Assembly (NCBI GenBank): GCA_022564295.1
Contig: JADFLR010000003.1
Span: 156,163 to 220,162, forward strand
DNA from: Bacteroidota bacterium
GTDB lineage: Bacteria; Bacteroidota; Ignavibacteria; Ignavibacteriales; Ignavibacteriaceae
DNA: 64,000 bases
Direction: 5' to 3'
Shown in pieces: positions 1-9,166 of this stretch. Under the pieces are notes generated by a model. It had not been told where the DNA came from. It did no database searches and saw only the letters and a program-made list of their open reading frames with translations. The position numbers and the translations under genes are program-made. The stretch's first letter is position 1, and each line of letters starts with the position of its first letter.

Positions 1-272
1 TCTCCTCTTTTATAATCATCACCAAAAAGCACATAACCTACATCAAGGGTTGTGATTGCCTGAACATCAAAAGTCCGTGTAAAGATCTCCGTAATTTCAT
101 CGAGTGAATTATTGGAAACAAAATCTGAGAACTGTTTAAAGGTTGAAAGAGTTTCAGGATATAGTTCACTTAACACAGTTTCAGCTTCTTTTACTTTTTT
201 CTTGTAATCGGTTTTAGGATATTGAAATAGTTGAGCTAATATTTCGTAATGATTAATGTTTTTAGTTATCAT
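1..272 (-). CDS. narJ: NarJ-like nitrate reductase assembly chaperone (partial, N-terminal 90 residues)
   Basis: The minus strand is open from an ATG at 272 to the window edge. The translation starts MITKNINHYEILAQLF and contains FTRTFDVQ and LDVGYVLFGDDY, which are typical of the TorD/NarJ family of cytoplasmic chaperones that help insert the molybdenum cofactor into NarG before membrane attachment. It begins 30 bp after the narH stop on the same strand, so it belongs to the same operon. The C-terminal half, and any narI for the cytochrome b subunit, would lie beyond the left edge. Family assignment rests on motif memory and position. Confidence 0.85.
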   Translation of the reverse strand, partial: MITKNINHYEILAQLFQYPKTDYKKKVKEAETVLSELYPETLSTFKQFSDFVSNNSLDEITEIFTRTFDVQAITTLDVGYVLFGDDYKRG

Positions 273-302
273 CGATAGTTTACTCTTTTATAAATTCGTT
301 AA

Positions 303-1853
303 TCAAATTCCTCTTGCAGGTTTTTCTATAAAACCAAAACCGCTTGAACCTTTTACATCACCTGTATTTTCAACCATTTCAATAGCTTGCTCGCGGTGTG
401 CAGGAGGTATAACAAAACGGTCATCAAATTTTGCAAGAGAAGTTAAATAGTAAATGTCATCTGCGGAGTCGGCGCTGAGATTAACATCTTTTAATGTTTT
501 TTTAACATTTTCTTTATCAAGATCGCCAACAGTTTTATCCCTGCGGTGAATTCTTACAGCCATAAGCTTTTTCATAATATCTTTTACTTTGCAAGTATCG
601 CCGGCACTAAACATATTTGCCATATACTGAAGCGGAAACCTCGCATCATCAATAGTTCCCCATAACTCTTCTGTACTGGTATCGTAAAGCCAATCATCAT
701 CCCATTTTTTAGCGATTGGATCAAGTTTATCAAGCTGCTCTTTATTTTTCTGCTCGCTTAAAGATGCCATAACAGGAAGCAGCGGCGGAACGTAAAACAA
801 CATCGGTAAAGTTCTGAACTCAGGATGCAGCGGTAACGCAATGCCCCATTCTTTTACAAACTTATAAACGGGAGAATCCTGAGCAGCTTTTATTGTTGAA
901 TCTGCAACACCGTTTTCTTTTGCTGAAGCTATTACATCTTCATCAAACGGATCGAGAATCATACTTAGCTGGCTGTTAACGAGATTATTTACATCGGCTG
1001 AGGCAACTTCATTAATCCTGTCAGCATCGTAAAGCATAACGCCCAGATACCTTATTCTTCCTACACAGGAATGCATGCAAGCAGGAGCAATTCCCGATTC
1101 AATTCTTGGATAGCATAAAATACATTTTTCAGATTTTCCTGTGCTCCAGTTATAATAAGATTTTTTATAAGGACATGCAGTAACGCACATTCTCCACGCA
1201 CGGCATACTTTCTGGTTTATAAGAACTATTCCATCTTCACCTCGTTTGTAAATTGCACCGGATGGACAAGAGGCAACACAAGCAGGATTAAGACAATGAT
1301 TACAAATTCTTGGAAGATAAAAGAACGCCATCTTTTCAAGCTGGAACATTGCTTCCTGTTCAGCGGGGGAGAGGTTCTCTAAGTTTGGATCTTTCCTTGC
1401 GTAATCAGGCGAGCCGCTTAAATCATCATCCCAGTTTGGTCCGGCTTTAATTTCAATTGGTTTGCCTGTGATGAGTGATATTGGTCTTGCAGTCGGCTGG
1501 TCATCCTGTGCAGGTGCTTCAATTAAATTTGAATACTTGTACGTCCATGGCTCATAGTAATCATCTATAACAGGAAGATGGGGATTGTGAAATATGTTAA
1601 CCAATCCTTTTAATTTTCCGGAACCTATTAAGGAAATACTTTTGCCGCTCTTTTCCCATCCGCCTTTATAAATATCCTGGTCTTCCCATTTGGTAGGATA
1701 GCCGGTGCCTGGTTTTGTCTCAACATTATTCCACCACATATATTCCGCACCTTTTCTATCAGTCCAAATATTTTTACATGCTATAGAGCATGTGTGGCAG
1801 CCGATACATTTATCAAGGTGAAAAAGCATTGAAACTTGTGATCTGACATCCAT
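303..1853 (-). CDS. narH: Nitrate reductase beta subunit, iron-sulfur protein NarH
   Basis: A 516-residue electron-transfer subunit that passes electrons through four Fe-S clusters to the molybdenum site of NarG. Cysteine groups are visible in order: C16-x2-C19-x2-C22-x3-C26, then CNHCLNPACVASCP near 185, CRAWRMCVTACP near 217, and CILCYPRIESGIAPACMHSC near 244. The Trp in CRAW replaces a cysteine, as in the NarH [3Fe-4S] cluster. The length matches the family. It lies between narG and narJ on the same strand, but the gap to narG is 275 bp and full of palindromes (see separate entry). NxrB of nitrite oxidisers shares this architecture, so direction of catalysis cannot be read from the sequence; the linkage with Moco genes and heterotrophic metabolism favours nitrate reduction. 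Confidence 0.95.
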   Translation of the reverse strand: MDVRSQVSMLFHLDKCIGCHTCSIACKNIWTDRKGAEYMWWNNVETKPGTGYPTKWEDQDIYKGGWEKSGKSISLIGSGKLKGLVNIFHNPHLPVIDDYYEPWTYKYSNLIEAPAQDDQPTARPISLITGKPIEIKAGPNWDDDLSGSPDYARKDPNLENLSPAEQEAMFQLEKMAFFYLPRICNHCLNPACVASCPSGAIYKRGEDGIVLINQKVCRAWRMCVTACPYKKSYYNWSTGKSEKCILCYPRIESGIAPACMHSCVGRIRYLGVMLYDADRINEVASADVNNLVNSQLSMILDPFDEDVIASAKENGVADSTIKAAQDSPVYKFVKEWGIALPLHPEFRTLPMLFYVPPLLPVMASLSEQKNKEQLDKLDPIAKKWDDDWLYDTSTEELWGTIDDARFPLQYMANMFSAGDTCKVKDIMKKLMAVRIHRRDKTVGDLDKENVKKTLKDVNLSADSADDIYYLTSLAKFDDRFVIPPAHREQAIEMVENTGDVKGSSGFGFIEKPARGI

Positions 1854-1971
1854 AATTTTTAATTTTCTATTTATTATTGATTATTTACTATTGTTTTTTC
1901 TGTCCGTTTCTTAAGTTCTTCTTTATCCATTATTAAAAATCATAAATAAGTTCACTTAAAAACCTAATGAA

Positions 1972-2125
1972 AACCGTTAAAACGGTTCGAGTCTTTTTTG
2001 GTTTTCATTAACCCACGACTTAAGTCGTGGGTTAAGAATAACTTAACAATATTTCTAACCGTTTTAACGGTTTATAATTATTTTAATAATTCATATCTAT
2101 TAAATCATCCCGCAAAATGCGGGAT
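1972..2125. repeat. Cluster of four palindromes between narG and narH
   Basis: Within 154 bp there are four inverted repeats. They are AACCGT-N4-ACGGTT at 1972-1987, a perfect 28-nt palindrome at 2008-2035 centred on CGACTTAAGTCG, AACCGTT-N2-AACGGTT at 2057-2072, and ATCCCGCA-N3-TGCGGGAT at 2107-2125. The first and third share the same arms. No run of T follows any of them on the operon strand, so they are not obvious intrinsic terminators. They resemble dispersed REP-type elements, and could also stabilise or process the narG-narH transcript. Confidence 0.75.
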
Positions 2126-2128
2126 AAA

Positions 2129-5100
2129 TTAATAAACGACTTTTGTCATCTTTTTAATTACAACGTGTGTGTCCCTGTTTACAGCGGTGGGACCCCAATA
2201 ATTAAAGTGATAAGTAAACTGCCCGTAACCACCTGCAAGCAAATTTGGTTTTAGATGAATACGTGTGAAACTGTTATGTCCGCCGGCACGTTTATTTCCT
2301 CTTACCTGAGATTTGACAATACCAACAGTTCGTTCCGGCACGTGGTAAACAATTGAAACACCTTTTGGAATCCTGCTGCTTACACATGCACGTGTACAAT
2401 AAACACCGTGATCGTTATAAACTTCTACAAAATCATTATCTTTTATGCCGAGATCCTTTGCATCTTCTTCGTTTATCCAGCATGGCTCACCTCCGCGCGA
2501 AAGTGTTAACATTCTAAGCGTATCGCCGTAAGTTGAATGTATATGCCACTTACCGTGAGGCGTAAGACAGTTGAATATTTTCGCCTTACCTTCTTTTAAA
2601 GTCTCTCTTAAATCACCGTAAACTTCAGGTTTGGGTGATGGTTTATAGGTTGGAAGGTTTTCACCAAAAGCTAAGTACATTTCGTGATCTAAATAGAAAT
2701 GCTGTCTGCCGGTTAATGTTCTCCACGGAACCAATCTTTCAACATTGTACGTAAATGCTGAGTACGCTCTGCCGTTATGCATAAGTCCTGACCACAAGGG
2801 TGAAGAGTTATATCTTCTTGGTTGTGCCTGCAGATCTTTGTAATCAATTTTAACATCCCTGCTTCCTTCACCTAAATCGGCAAGAACGAGTCCTGTTTTC
2901 TTTTCTGCATTTTTATATGCACGAACAGTTAGCTCACCGTTTGTTAAAGATGAAAGGAACAATACAGCATTAGCAGCGGAAACATCTTCTTTAAGAGAAG
3001 GATAAGTTTTACCATTTAGTTTTTCGACAGGAAAATGTGCAGATTCAATCATTTCATCATAAAAATCTTCACACATATAATGATTACCATGAGCACCGAG
3101 CCCATTTGTTTTAATATTCTCACCTAAAGTTATAAACTTATCATATAGCTTTGTATAATCTCTTTCTACGATTGCAATCTTGTGCATTGTTTTACCAGGG
3201 ATCGCTTCGCATTCACCTTTATACCAATCCTTTACAGTTGGCTGGGTTATTTCATCAGCAGTATCGTGTGCAAGTGGAGCGGTTACAATATCCTTAAGCG
3301 GTTCAGAAAAATGTTTCTTAGCAAGCTCGCTTGTTGCAAAGGCAATATGTTTGAAGATATCCCAATCGGTTTTCGCTTCCCAAACAGGTGCAATTGCTGC
3401 AGATAAAGGATGAATAAATGAATGCATATCGGTACTGTTAAGATCTGCTTTTTCATACCATGAAGCTGCTGGCAAAATAATATCAGAATAAAGCGCGGAT
3501 GAATCCATCCGGAAATTAAGATCTATAACAAGATCCATTTTTCCTTTTGGTGCAATATCGTGCCACTTAACTTCTTCAGTTTTCTGATCAGTTATATCTT
3601 TTGCAATGGCGTTTGAATGCGTGCCGAGGTAGTGTTTTAAAAGATATTCATGACCTTTCATACTTCCCATAATTGCATTTCCCCGCCAGATGTACCAGGT
3701 TCTCGGGAAGTTTTCCTCTGCCTCAGGATCACTGATAGAATATTTAAGTTCTTTTGATTTTAATTTTTCGAGAACATATTTTTTAATATCGTCATCGTTT
3801 TTAGCACCGTTGTTTATGGCTTCCTTGCTTAACTCAAAAGTATTTTGATTAAACTGCGGATAGAAAGGCATCCAGCCCATTCGTACAGATTTATAAATAT
3901 GATCTGCATGATGTCCCTTTGTCCATTCATTATCAGGCACTTTATTGTATTCTGAAAAATGACCATCGTAACGGTACTGGCAGGTGTTTATGTAGTGCCA
4001 GATAGGAGCTTGTTGTAATCTAACTGCATCCTGCCAATCTTTTGCAAATGCTATTGTTCCCCAGGAATCCATAGGAGCTAATTTTTCCTGTCCAACGTAG
4101 TGGTTTAATCCGCCGCCGTTTCTGCCAATGCATCCGGATAACATGAGCGCCATAATACCTGCACGGTAAATAAGATTATTATGATACCAGTGGTTTATTC
4201 CCGCACCGATGATGATCATACATTTACCTTCAGTTACCTCGGCAGTTTTTGCCCATTCTCTTGCAAACTGTACAACTGTTTTTTTATCTACACCTGTGAA
4301 TATTTCCTGCCACGCCGGTGTGTATGCAGCATCTTTATCATTGTAATCTGCAGGGTAATCTCCCTGTAAACCTCTGCTGACACCATACTGAGCCATTGTT
4401 AAATCGTAAACAGTTGTAACTACAATCTTCTTTCCATCAACTGTTTCAATATATTTTACAGGTACTCCACGCATTCTTTTATTATCCAAACCAAATTCAG
4501 TAAACTCAACCTGTAAGACTTCATCTTTATTATTAATAAGAGTGAGTAAAGGATTATACTGCTTGTTATCTTCAGCATCTTCGTGCTTCATGTTCCAGTT
4601 GCCGCCTTTTTTATCCCAGCGGTGTCCCATACTTCCTTTAGGCATTACAAGATCGCCGCTCTCTTCATCAATATTAAGGAACTTCCAATCGCCGTTTTCT
4701 ACATCTTTATATTTTGATATTTGGTTGGCACGAACTAACCTTCCAGGTTTATAAGTATCACCATCTTTTACAACTTCAACTAAATAGGGTGAGTCAGTAT
4801 ATTTCTTAACATAATCGATGAAGTAGGGTGTTTGTTTCTCATGATGAAATTCTTTTAATATTACATGAGTAACAGCCATCCAGTAAGCTCCGTCACTGCC
4901 TGCGTGCAATGGAATCCATTGATCAGCATACTTTGAAACCTGACTAAAATCAGGTGAGAATACCACAGCTTTGGTGCCGTTATGTCGGGACTCCGCGAAG
5001 AAGTGACAATCAGGTGTCCTTGTCATATTTAGGTTTGCCCCCATAACTGCAATAAATTTTGAATTATACCAATCAGCGCTTTCACAAACATCTGTCTGCT

Positions 5101-5749
5101 CACCCCAAATTTCAGGTGAAGCAGGAGGGAGATCGCAGTACCAATCATAAAAACTAAGGTTCACCCCGCCAAATAATTGCAAGAATCTACTTCCGGCTGC
5201 GTAACTTAACATAGACATTGCAGGAATAGGGGAGAAACCAACTAATCGATCAGGTCCATATTTTTTAGCAGTATAAATGTTAGCTGCTGCCATAATTTCA
5301 AGAACCTCATCCCAGGTAGCTCTTCTAAAACCTCCTTTGCCCCTTGCTTTTTGGTAAGCAGCACGCTTCTCTTTATTGTTTTGCAAATTTTCCCATGCTA
5401 ACAAGGAATCGCCGGTTTTAGCTTTTTCTTCTCTATAAGCATCGAGCAGCTTACCTCTTATTAATGGGTACTTAATTCTTAACGGACTATAGAGATACCA
5501 TGAAAAAGAAATTCCTCTTTGACATCCGCGAGGTTCGTAAGGGGGCAGACTGCTTTCAAGTAAAGGGTAATCTAATTGTTGTGTTTCCCAAACAACAATA
5601 CCATCTTTAACGTGAATCTGCCAGGAACATCCTCCTGTACAGTTAACACCGTGAGTGCTTCTTACAACCTTATCGTGCTGAAAACGATTTCTGTAAAACT
5701 CTTCCCATTCGCGGGTTTCAGGTGATATTAAATCTTTTATCCAACTCAT
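2129..5749 (-). CDS. narG: Nitrate reductase alpha subunit, molybdopterin enzyme NarG
   Basis: A 1206-residue catalytic subunit that reduces nitrate to nitrite at a Mo-bis-MGD centre. The N-terminus has the NarG FS0 ligands H33-x3-C37-x3-C41 (HGVNCTGGC), with the fourth Cys in EPRGCQRG near 75. [30 protein letters not shown] and ESADWYNS are hallmark NarG segments, and the Asp of the last is the expected protein ligand to Mo. There is no twin-arginine or Sec signal, so this is the cytoplasm-facing type rather than a periplasmic (Nap or exported) enzyme. The length is close to the usual NarG. It follows the cytochrome c gene by 33 bp and precedes narH. moaC, moeA and mobA, needed for its cofactor, lie 15 kb away. 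Confidence 0.96.
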   Translation of the reverse strand: MSWIKDLISPETREWEEFYRNRFQHDKVVRSTHGVNCTGGCSWQIHVKDGIVVWETQQLDYPLLESSLPPYEPRGCQRGISFSWYLYSPLRIKYPLIRGKLLDAYREEKAKTGDSLLAWENLQNNKEKRAAYQKARGKGGFRRATWDEVLEIMAAANIYTAKKYGPDRLVGFSPIPAMSMLSYAAGSRFLQLFGGVNLSFYDWYCDLPPASPEIWGEQTDVCESADWYNSKFIAVMGANLNMTRTPDCHFFAESRHNGTKAVVFSPDFSQVSKYADQWIPLHAGSDGAYWMAVTHVILKEFHHEKQTPYFIDYVKKYTDSPYLVEVVKDGDTYKPGRLVRANQISKYKDVENGDWKFLNIDEESGDLVMPKGSMGHRWDKKGGNWNMKHEDAEDNKQYNPLLTLINNKDEVLQVEFTEFGLDNKRMRGVPVKYIETVDGKKIVVTTVYDLTMAQYGVSRGLQGDYPADYNDKDAAYTPAWQEIFTGVDKKTVVQFAREWAKTAEVTEGKCMIIIGAGINHWYHNNLIYRAGIMALMLSGCIGRNGGGLNHYVGQEKLAPMDSWGTIAFAKDWQDAVRLQQAPIWHYINTCQYRYDGHFSEYNKVPDNEWTKGHHADHIYKSVRMGWMPFYPQFNQNTFELSKEAINNGAKNDDDIKKYVLEKLKSKELKYSISDPEAEENFPRTWYIWRGNAIMGSMKGHEYLLKHYLGTHSNAIAKDITDQKTEEVKWHDIAPKGKMDLVIDLNFRMDSSALYSDIILPAASWYEKADLNSTDMHSFIHPLSAAIAPVWEAKTDWDIFKHIAFATSELAKKHFSEPLKDIVTAPLAHDTADEITQPTVKDWYKGECEAIPGKTMHKIAIVERDYTKLYDKFITLGENIKTNGLGAHGNHYMCEDFYDEMIESAHFPVEKLNGKTYPSLKEDVSAANAVLFLSSLTNGELTVRAYKNAEKKTGLVLADLGEGSRDVKIDYKDLQAQPRRYNSSPLWSGLMHNGRAYSAFTYNVERLVPWRTLTGRQHFYLDHEMYLAFGENLPTYKPSPKPEVYGDLRETLKEGKAKIFNCLTPHGKWHIHSTYGDTLRMLTLSRGGEPCWINEEDAKDLGIKDNDFVEVYNDHGVYCTRACVSSRIPKGVSIVYHVPERTVGIVKSQVRGNKRAGGHNSFTRIHLKPNLLAGGYGQFTYHFNYWGPTAVNRDTHVVIKKMTKVVY

Positions 5750-5782
5750 AATGATTATCTTAAAATTTAAATGATTATTGTA

Positions 5783-6670
5783 TTAGAATGTTTTTAATTG
5801 TCTTTTGAAAATTTTATCGTTAACTGGTTTGCGTTTCCTGTTCCACCAAATGCCTCCGTATATACCGAAGAGAATCGCTGCACCGAGCAGTCCCATCAAT
5901 ATAAAATTGCTTTGATAATTAACAGGTTGTTGATTTACGGAATTGATATCTGCATGTTTTAGAAAAGCTATAAGATAAAATGCTTCATCTTTGGTGATCT
6001 TATTGTTATTATAAGCGGCATTCATAATAGGAAACGGAGAACTGAACATAATTGAATAAACCCCCGGAGCATTTAGTCTTGAATAAGTATTTGTTAAATC
6101 CATAGCTAACAATCCACCTGCGATAAGATTTTCAGCCGTTACATTATGACACGACATACAGGCTGGGCCTCCATTAGTTAACCTTACTTTTCCAAGAAAC
6201 AAATTTCTTCCTGCTGAAACTTCATTTTCTCCTGCTTCATCTATAGTCATTCCTGTACTGCTTTTAATATCCTCAGTAAGTGCAGTTGTTTGCCCACTGC
6301 CCGAAGACTGCTTTTTAATGTAACGCATAACATCCTTTATTTGATCATCAGTCAGGTTTTGATCTGGCATAATGGATTTGTTATACTCATTAAATAGTAC
6401 AACTGCATCAGGATCCCTTCTCTTAATCATCCTCTGGGATGATTTTACAAAACTGATAATCCATTCTTCGGATCGTTTATTAAAAACATTTTTAAGATCA
6501 GGACCAACCAAACGACCGCTACCGATTGTATGGCAGGCAATGCAAGTCCTTTTGTAAATTATTTCGCCTTGCGATTGAGGATAAGAGTATTCGGATAAGA
6601 GTATTGCTGCGAAAGTAAATACAATTATTAACAATTTTGCTTTATTAAAAAGATTTATCAGGTCCGACAT
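5783..6670 (-). CDS. Membrane-anchored diheme c-type cytochrome of the nar operon
   Basis: A 295-residue protein with an N-terminal signal or anchor (KAKLLIIVFTFAAILLSE) and two class I cytochrome c domains. The heme motifs are CIACH near 42 and CMSCH near 172. A C-terminal membrane span (FILMGLLGAAILFGIYGGIW) ends in a basic cytoplasmic tail. It is the first gene of the operon, 33 bp before narG, with AGAGG upstream of the ATG. Position and topology suggest a periplasmic electron donor or acceptor for the Nar complex. Such cytochromes accompany Nar/Nxr clusters in several lineages, but the exact partner here is inferred. Confidence 0.85.
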   Translation of the reverse strand: MSDLINLFNKAKLLIIVFTFAAILLSEYSYPQSQGEIIYKRTCIACHTIGSGRLVGPDLKNVFNKRSEEWIISFVKSSQRMIKRRDPDAVVLFNEYNKSIMPDQNLTDDQIKDVMRYIKKQSSGSGQTTALTEDIKSSTGMTIDEAGENEVSAGRNLFLGKVRLTNGGPACMSCHNVTAENLIAGGLLAMDLTNTYSRLNAPGVYSIMFSSPFPIMNAAYNNNKITKDEAFYLIAFLKHADINSVNQQPVNYQSNFILMGLLGAAILFGIYGGIWWNRKRKPVNDKIFKRQLKTF

Positions 6671-6740
6671 TTATTATTCCTCTTTCTAATACTTGTTAAC
6701 TTTTGTTAAAAATCTATAGTCGGATATTTAAGTCTGATTA

Positions 6741-6805
6741 AATCTAATAAATTATTATTTACTTGTCAAGATTAAAATTTTTGTTTTGTAAAAAATAATT
6801 TACAA
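6741..6805 (-). promoter_or_regulatory. Predicted nar operon promoter with upstream dyad
   Basis: On the minus strand, TTGACA (6764-6769) is followed after 17 bp by TAGATT (6741-6746). This gives a start near 6734 and a leader of about 60 nt before the cytochrome ATG. Upstream lies the dyad TTGTAAA-N6-TTTACAA (6786-6805), whose centre is about 61 bp from the predicted start. That is the usual class I position for CRP/FNR-family activators, which would suit control by oxygen or nitrogen oxides. The arms are not a textbook FNR box, so the regulator is unknown. Confidence 0.45.
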
Positions 6806-7024
6806 CGTGTATCATAACCGACAAACACAAGTTTGTTAAAGGAGTTTTATTATAATTGAGGACTGTCTTTATCTATTTCTTAATTAATCGAGAAATACAC
6901 AGAAATGAATTGTAGTATTAGATAACGATGTTGCTGCTAAGCCGCCCTCCCCGGAAAGGAAGAGCAGATTAAAACAACAAACTAAAAAATTGCAAAAATA
7001 TTTATTTGATCACGTCATTGGTAA

Positions 7025-7204
7025 TCCGAAGAATGGCTGGCAAAAACACACTGGCTGTTTGGAATTGCATCAGCAATTTCCATCTGGTTATGGTAATTAT
7101 GTTTATCAATTAAATCATTAAAGAAACTTACCTGGTTGTTTGCCGTTATCACTTTAATCCTCATATCTATCACCGGTTTATACGGTGGTATTTTAGCCCA
7201 TTAG
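7025..7204 (+). pseudogene. Fragment of a small integral membrane protein
   Basis: One frame reads EEWLAKTHWLFGIASAISIW, then an in-frame TAA at 7094-7096, then a second hydrophobic stretch, LTWLFAVITLILISITG, followed by LYGGILAH and a stop. There is no start codon before the first part. The pattern of two hydrophobic helices ending in a Gly-Gly-x-x-x-His tail looks like the end of a DUF2231-like membrane protein of metal or redox clusters, but the match is from memory and weak. It lies in a stretch full of other broken heavy-metal genes. Confidence 0.4.
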
Positions 7205-7234
7205 AATTTATTAGGTATCAAGGAGAATAAGAAA

Positions 7235-7372
7235 ATGATTGATGAGGTTTTCGGGATCGAACTTGGCTGGATTGTCAGGTTAATACATATTGTCGTAATG
7301 GTGTTGGTGGCATTTCAGTTCAGAGGCGATAATCATGGTCATTATTATAAAGGTAATAATGCTCACTTCTAA
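7235..7372 (+). CDS. Small hydrophobic protein of 45 residues, probable remnant of a SHOCT-type membrane protein
   Basis: AAGGAG lies 9 nt before the ATG. The product begins MIDEVFGIELGWIVRL, has one hydrophobic span (IHIVVMVLVAF) and a His/Asn-rich tail, then stops. Just downstream, in another frame, 7387-7446 encodes YANVEISKYEFERMKKDLM, the C-terminal helix typical of SHOCT domains. Small membrane proteins with a C-terminal SHOCT helix are common in copper/silver clusters of Bacteroidota, so this pair of pieces may be one such gene broken by a frameshift. The product may not be functional. Confidence 0.4.
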   Translation: MIDEVFGIELGWIVRLIHIVVMVLVAFQFRGDNHGHYYKGNNAHF

Positions 7373-7465
7373 ATACAATATAACACTACGCTAACGTAGA
7401 AATAAGCAAATATGAATTTGAAAGAATGAAAAAAGATTTAATGTAATTTATTAGAGGGTTGAAAA

Positions 7466-7687
7466 ATGGAATATGATAATCATCGTGCAGTGAATGTACA
7501 TAAAACTCACGGTCATCACCAAAATCTAGGGCACGAACACTACGGTCATTCACAAATGACATCCGACTATGAGAAGCGTTTATGGATTTCGCTTGGATTG
7601 ACAATCCCAATATTACTCCTTTCACCGATTATTTAGAAATTCCTGGATATGGGTACTACATTTAAGCTATTAATAATTTTATTTTGA
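7466..7687 (+). pseudogene. N-terminal fragment of a CopB-like heavy-metal P-type ATPase
   Basis: The ATG at 7466 opens a His-rich leader (HGHHQNLGHEHYGH) followed by EKRLWISLGLTIPILLLSPII and then TAG at 7634-7636. This is the characteristic start of CopB-type copper/silver-exporting ATPases: a His-rich N-terminus and then the first membrane helix. Reading through the TAG gives KFLDMGTTFKLL, which continues the family pattern (LSP-x-I-Q-x-FLG), so the TAG replaces a sense codon. Everything downstream, including the phosphorylation and ATP-binding domains, is absent. It is a clear relic. Confidence 0.7.
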
Positions 7688-7742
7688 TAATTGTGTAACT
7701 TAAGAAGAATGAAATAATTATTGACAATAATTCTACTTAAAT

Positions 7743-9161
7743 ATGTACGATAATATCAAATTTGATTTCAAAATTTTTGACAACTTCCATGATATGTGTT
7801 TTATTATTTCGCACAATGGTGTGATTTTAAATTTTAATTCAACAGTAAAAGAGATGTTAGGATTTGATAAAAAAGATATTATAAATAAAAAATTATTTGA
7901 TATTATTGATAAACCTTATTTAGAGAAATCAAAAAGTATAGTAAATAACCAATTAGAGACAAAGGGGGGAAATATTTTTGTTAAGATAAAAAGAAAAACC
8001 GGGCTGGTTGATGTTGATTTAACATATATGCCTTTTACTTATAATGGTAAAAGAATTATTTTTGTACTTGCAAGGGACATAACAGAGGATAAAGATAAGG
8101 AACTTAAGTTAAGGCGTTTCTATTCAGTGGCAAATAAAACCATAAATTCAATTCAGATAACTGATGAAAATGGTAAAATTATTTATGTAAATCCTGCCTA
8201 CATTAACGCTATTGGTTACAGTGAGGAGGAATTACTTGGAAAAGATCCCAAAGTTTTCGGCAGCGGAAAACATTCAAAGAAGTTTTGGGAAAATATGTGG
8301 AATACAATTAAAAGTGGTAAAGTATGGGTGGGCGAAATTGAGGATAGAAAAAAATCAGGCGAACCTTTTTATACGCAGGCTATAATATCTCCAATTACAG
8401 ATGATGATGGGAAAATTACAGGTTATTTCGGGATATATAATGATATTGCAGAAAAAAAGATGCTCGAGAAAAATTTAATTCATTCCCAGAAAATGGAAAA
8501 TATTGGAATTCTTGCAGCAGGAATTGCACATGAAGTTGGAAATCCACTTGCATCAATTTCAGCTTTGGTCCAGGTTGTTCAAAGAACTTCCAGTGAAGAA
8601 TTTGCAATAGAAAAATTAGAATTAGTTAAAAGCCAGGTAAGAAGAATTTCTAAAACAATAAGAGATCTTGTTGATTTCTCGCGTCCTTCTAATTATGAGC
8701 TTCGTTTAACGGATATAAATAAAAATATACTGGATGCTGTTGAAATAATTAAAGCCGGAATAAAAGTGAAAAGCATTGAGTTCATTCTTAAGCTCAACTC
8801 TGAAATTCCTCCCTTATCCCTTGTACAGGATCAGATAGAACAGGTATTTATAAATATTCTGATTAATGCGATTGACGCTATTGCCGATGATAATAAGGAT
8901 CTTAAAAAGATATTTATTTATACAGATATAATTAATGATAATTTAATTATTACTTTTGAGGATACGGGAATTGGCATTTATGAAGAAGATATATCTAAAA
9001 TTTTTGAACCGTTTTTTACTACTAAAGAAGAAGGTAAAGGAACAGGATTAGGTTTATGGATAACATACGGAATTATAAAGAGTTTTCAGGGTGATATAAA
9101 AGTAGAGAGTACTAAAGGTGTGGGTTCAAAATTCATTTTAACATTACCTATTAATAAATAA
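7743..9161 (+). CDS. Soluble PAS-domain sensor histidine kinase (NtrB-like)
   Basis: A 472-residue kinase with two PAS domains (about 10-115 and 125-240) and no membrane span. The HisKA H-box GIAHEVGNPLASI has the phospho-accepting His near 263. The HATPase domain has N-box INILINAIDAI, G1 DTGIGI and G2 GKGTGLGL. Lack of a transmembrane segment means the PAS domains sense a cytoplasmic cue such as redox state or a bound cofactor. It ends 5 bp before the sigma-54 response regulator and so forms a two-component pair with it. The degraded metal genes upstream and the envelope genes downstream suggest that the pair controls the island. Confidence 0.92.
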   Translation: MYDNIKFDFKIFDNFHDMCFIISHNGVILNFNSTVKEMLGFDKKDIINKKLFDIIDKPYLEKSKSIVNNQLETKGGNIFVKIKRKTGLVDVDLTYMPFTYNGKRIIFVLARDITEDKDKELKLRRFYSVANKTINSIQITDENGKIIYVNPAYINAIGYSEEELLGKDPKVFGSGKHSKKFWENMWNTIKSGKVWVGEIEDRKKSGEPFYTQAIISPITDDDGKITGYFGIYNDIAEKKMLEKNLIHSQKMENIGILAAGIAHEVGNPLASISALVQVVQRTSSEEFAIEKLELVKSQVRRISKTIRDLVDFSRPSNYELRLTDINKNILDAVEIIKAGIKVKSIEFILKLNSEIPPLSLVQDQIEQVFINILINAIDAIADDNKDLKKIFIYTDIINDNLIITFEDTGIGIYEEDISKIFEPFFTTKEEGKGTGLGLWITYGIIKSFQGDIKVESTKGVGSKFILTLPINK

Positions 9162-9166
9162 TCTGT

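Noticed and set aside
2129..5749. Periplasmic or exported NarG-like enzyme (perchlorate or Nxr type)
   Set aside because: There is no twin-arginine or Sec signal at the N-terminus; catalytic direction still cannot be decided from sequence.
7720..7742. Promoter TTGACA just before the histidine kinase ATG
   Set aside because: It lies too close to the start codon for a -35/-10 pair to give a normal leader.
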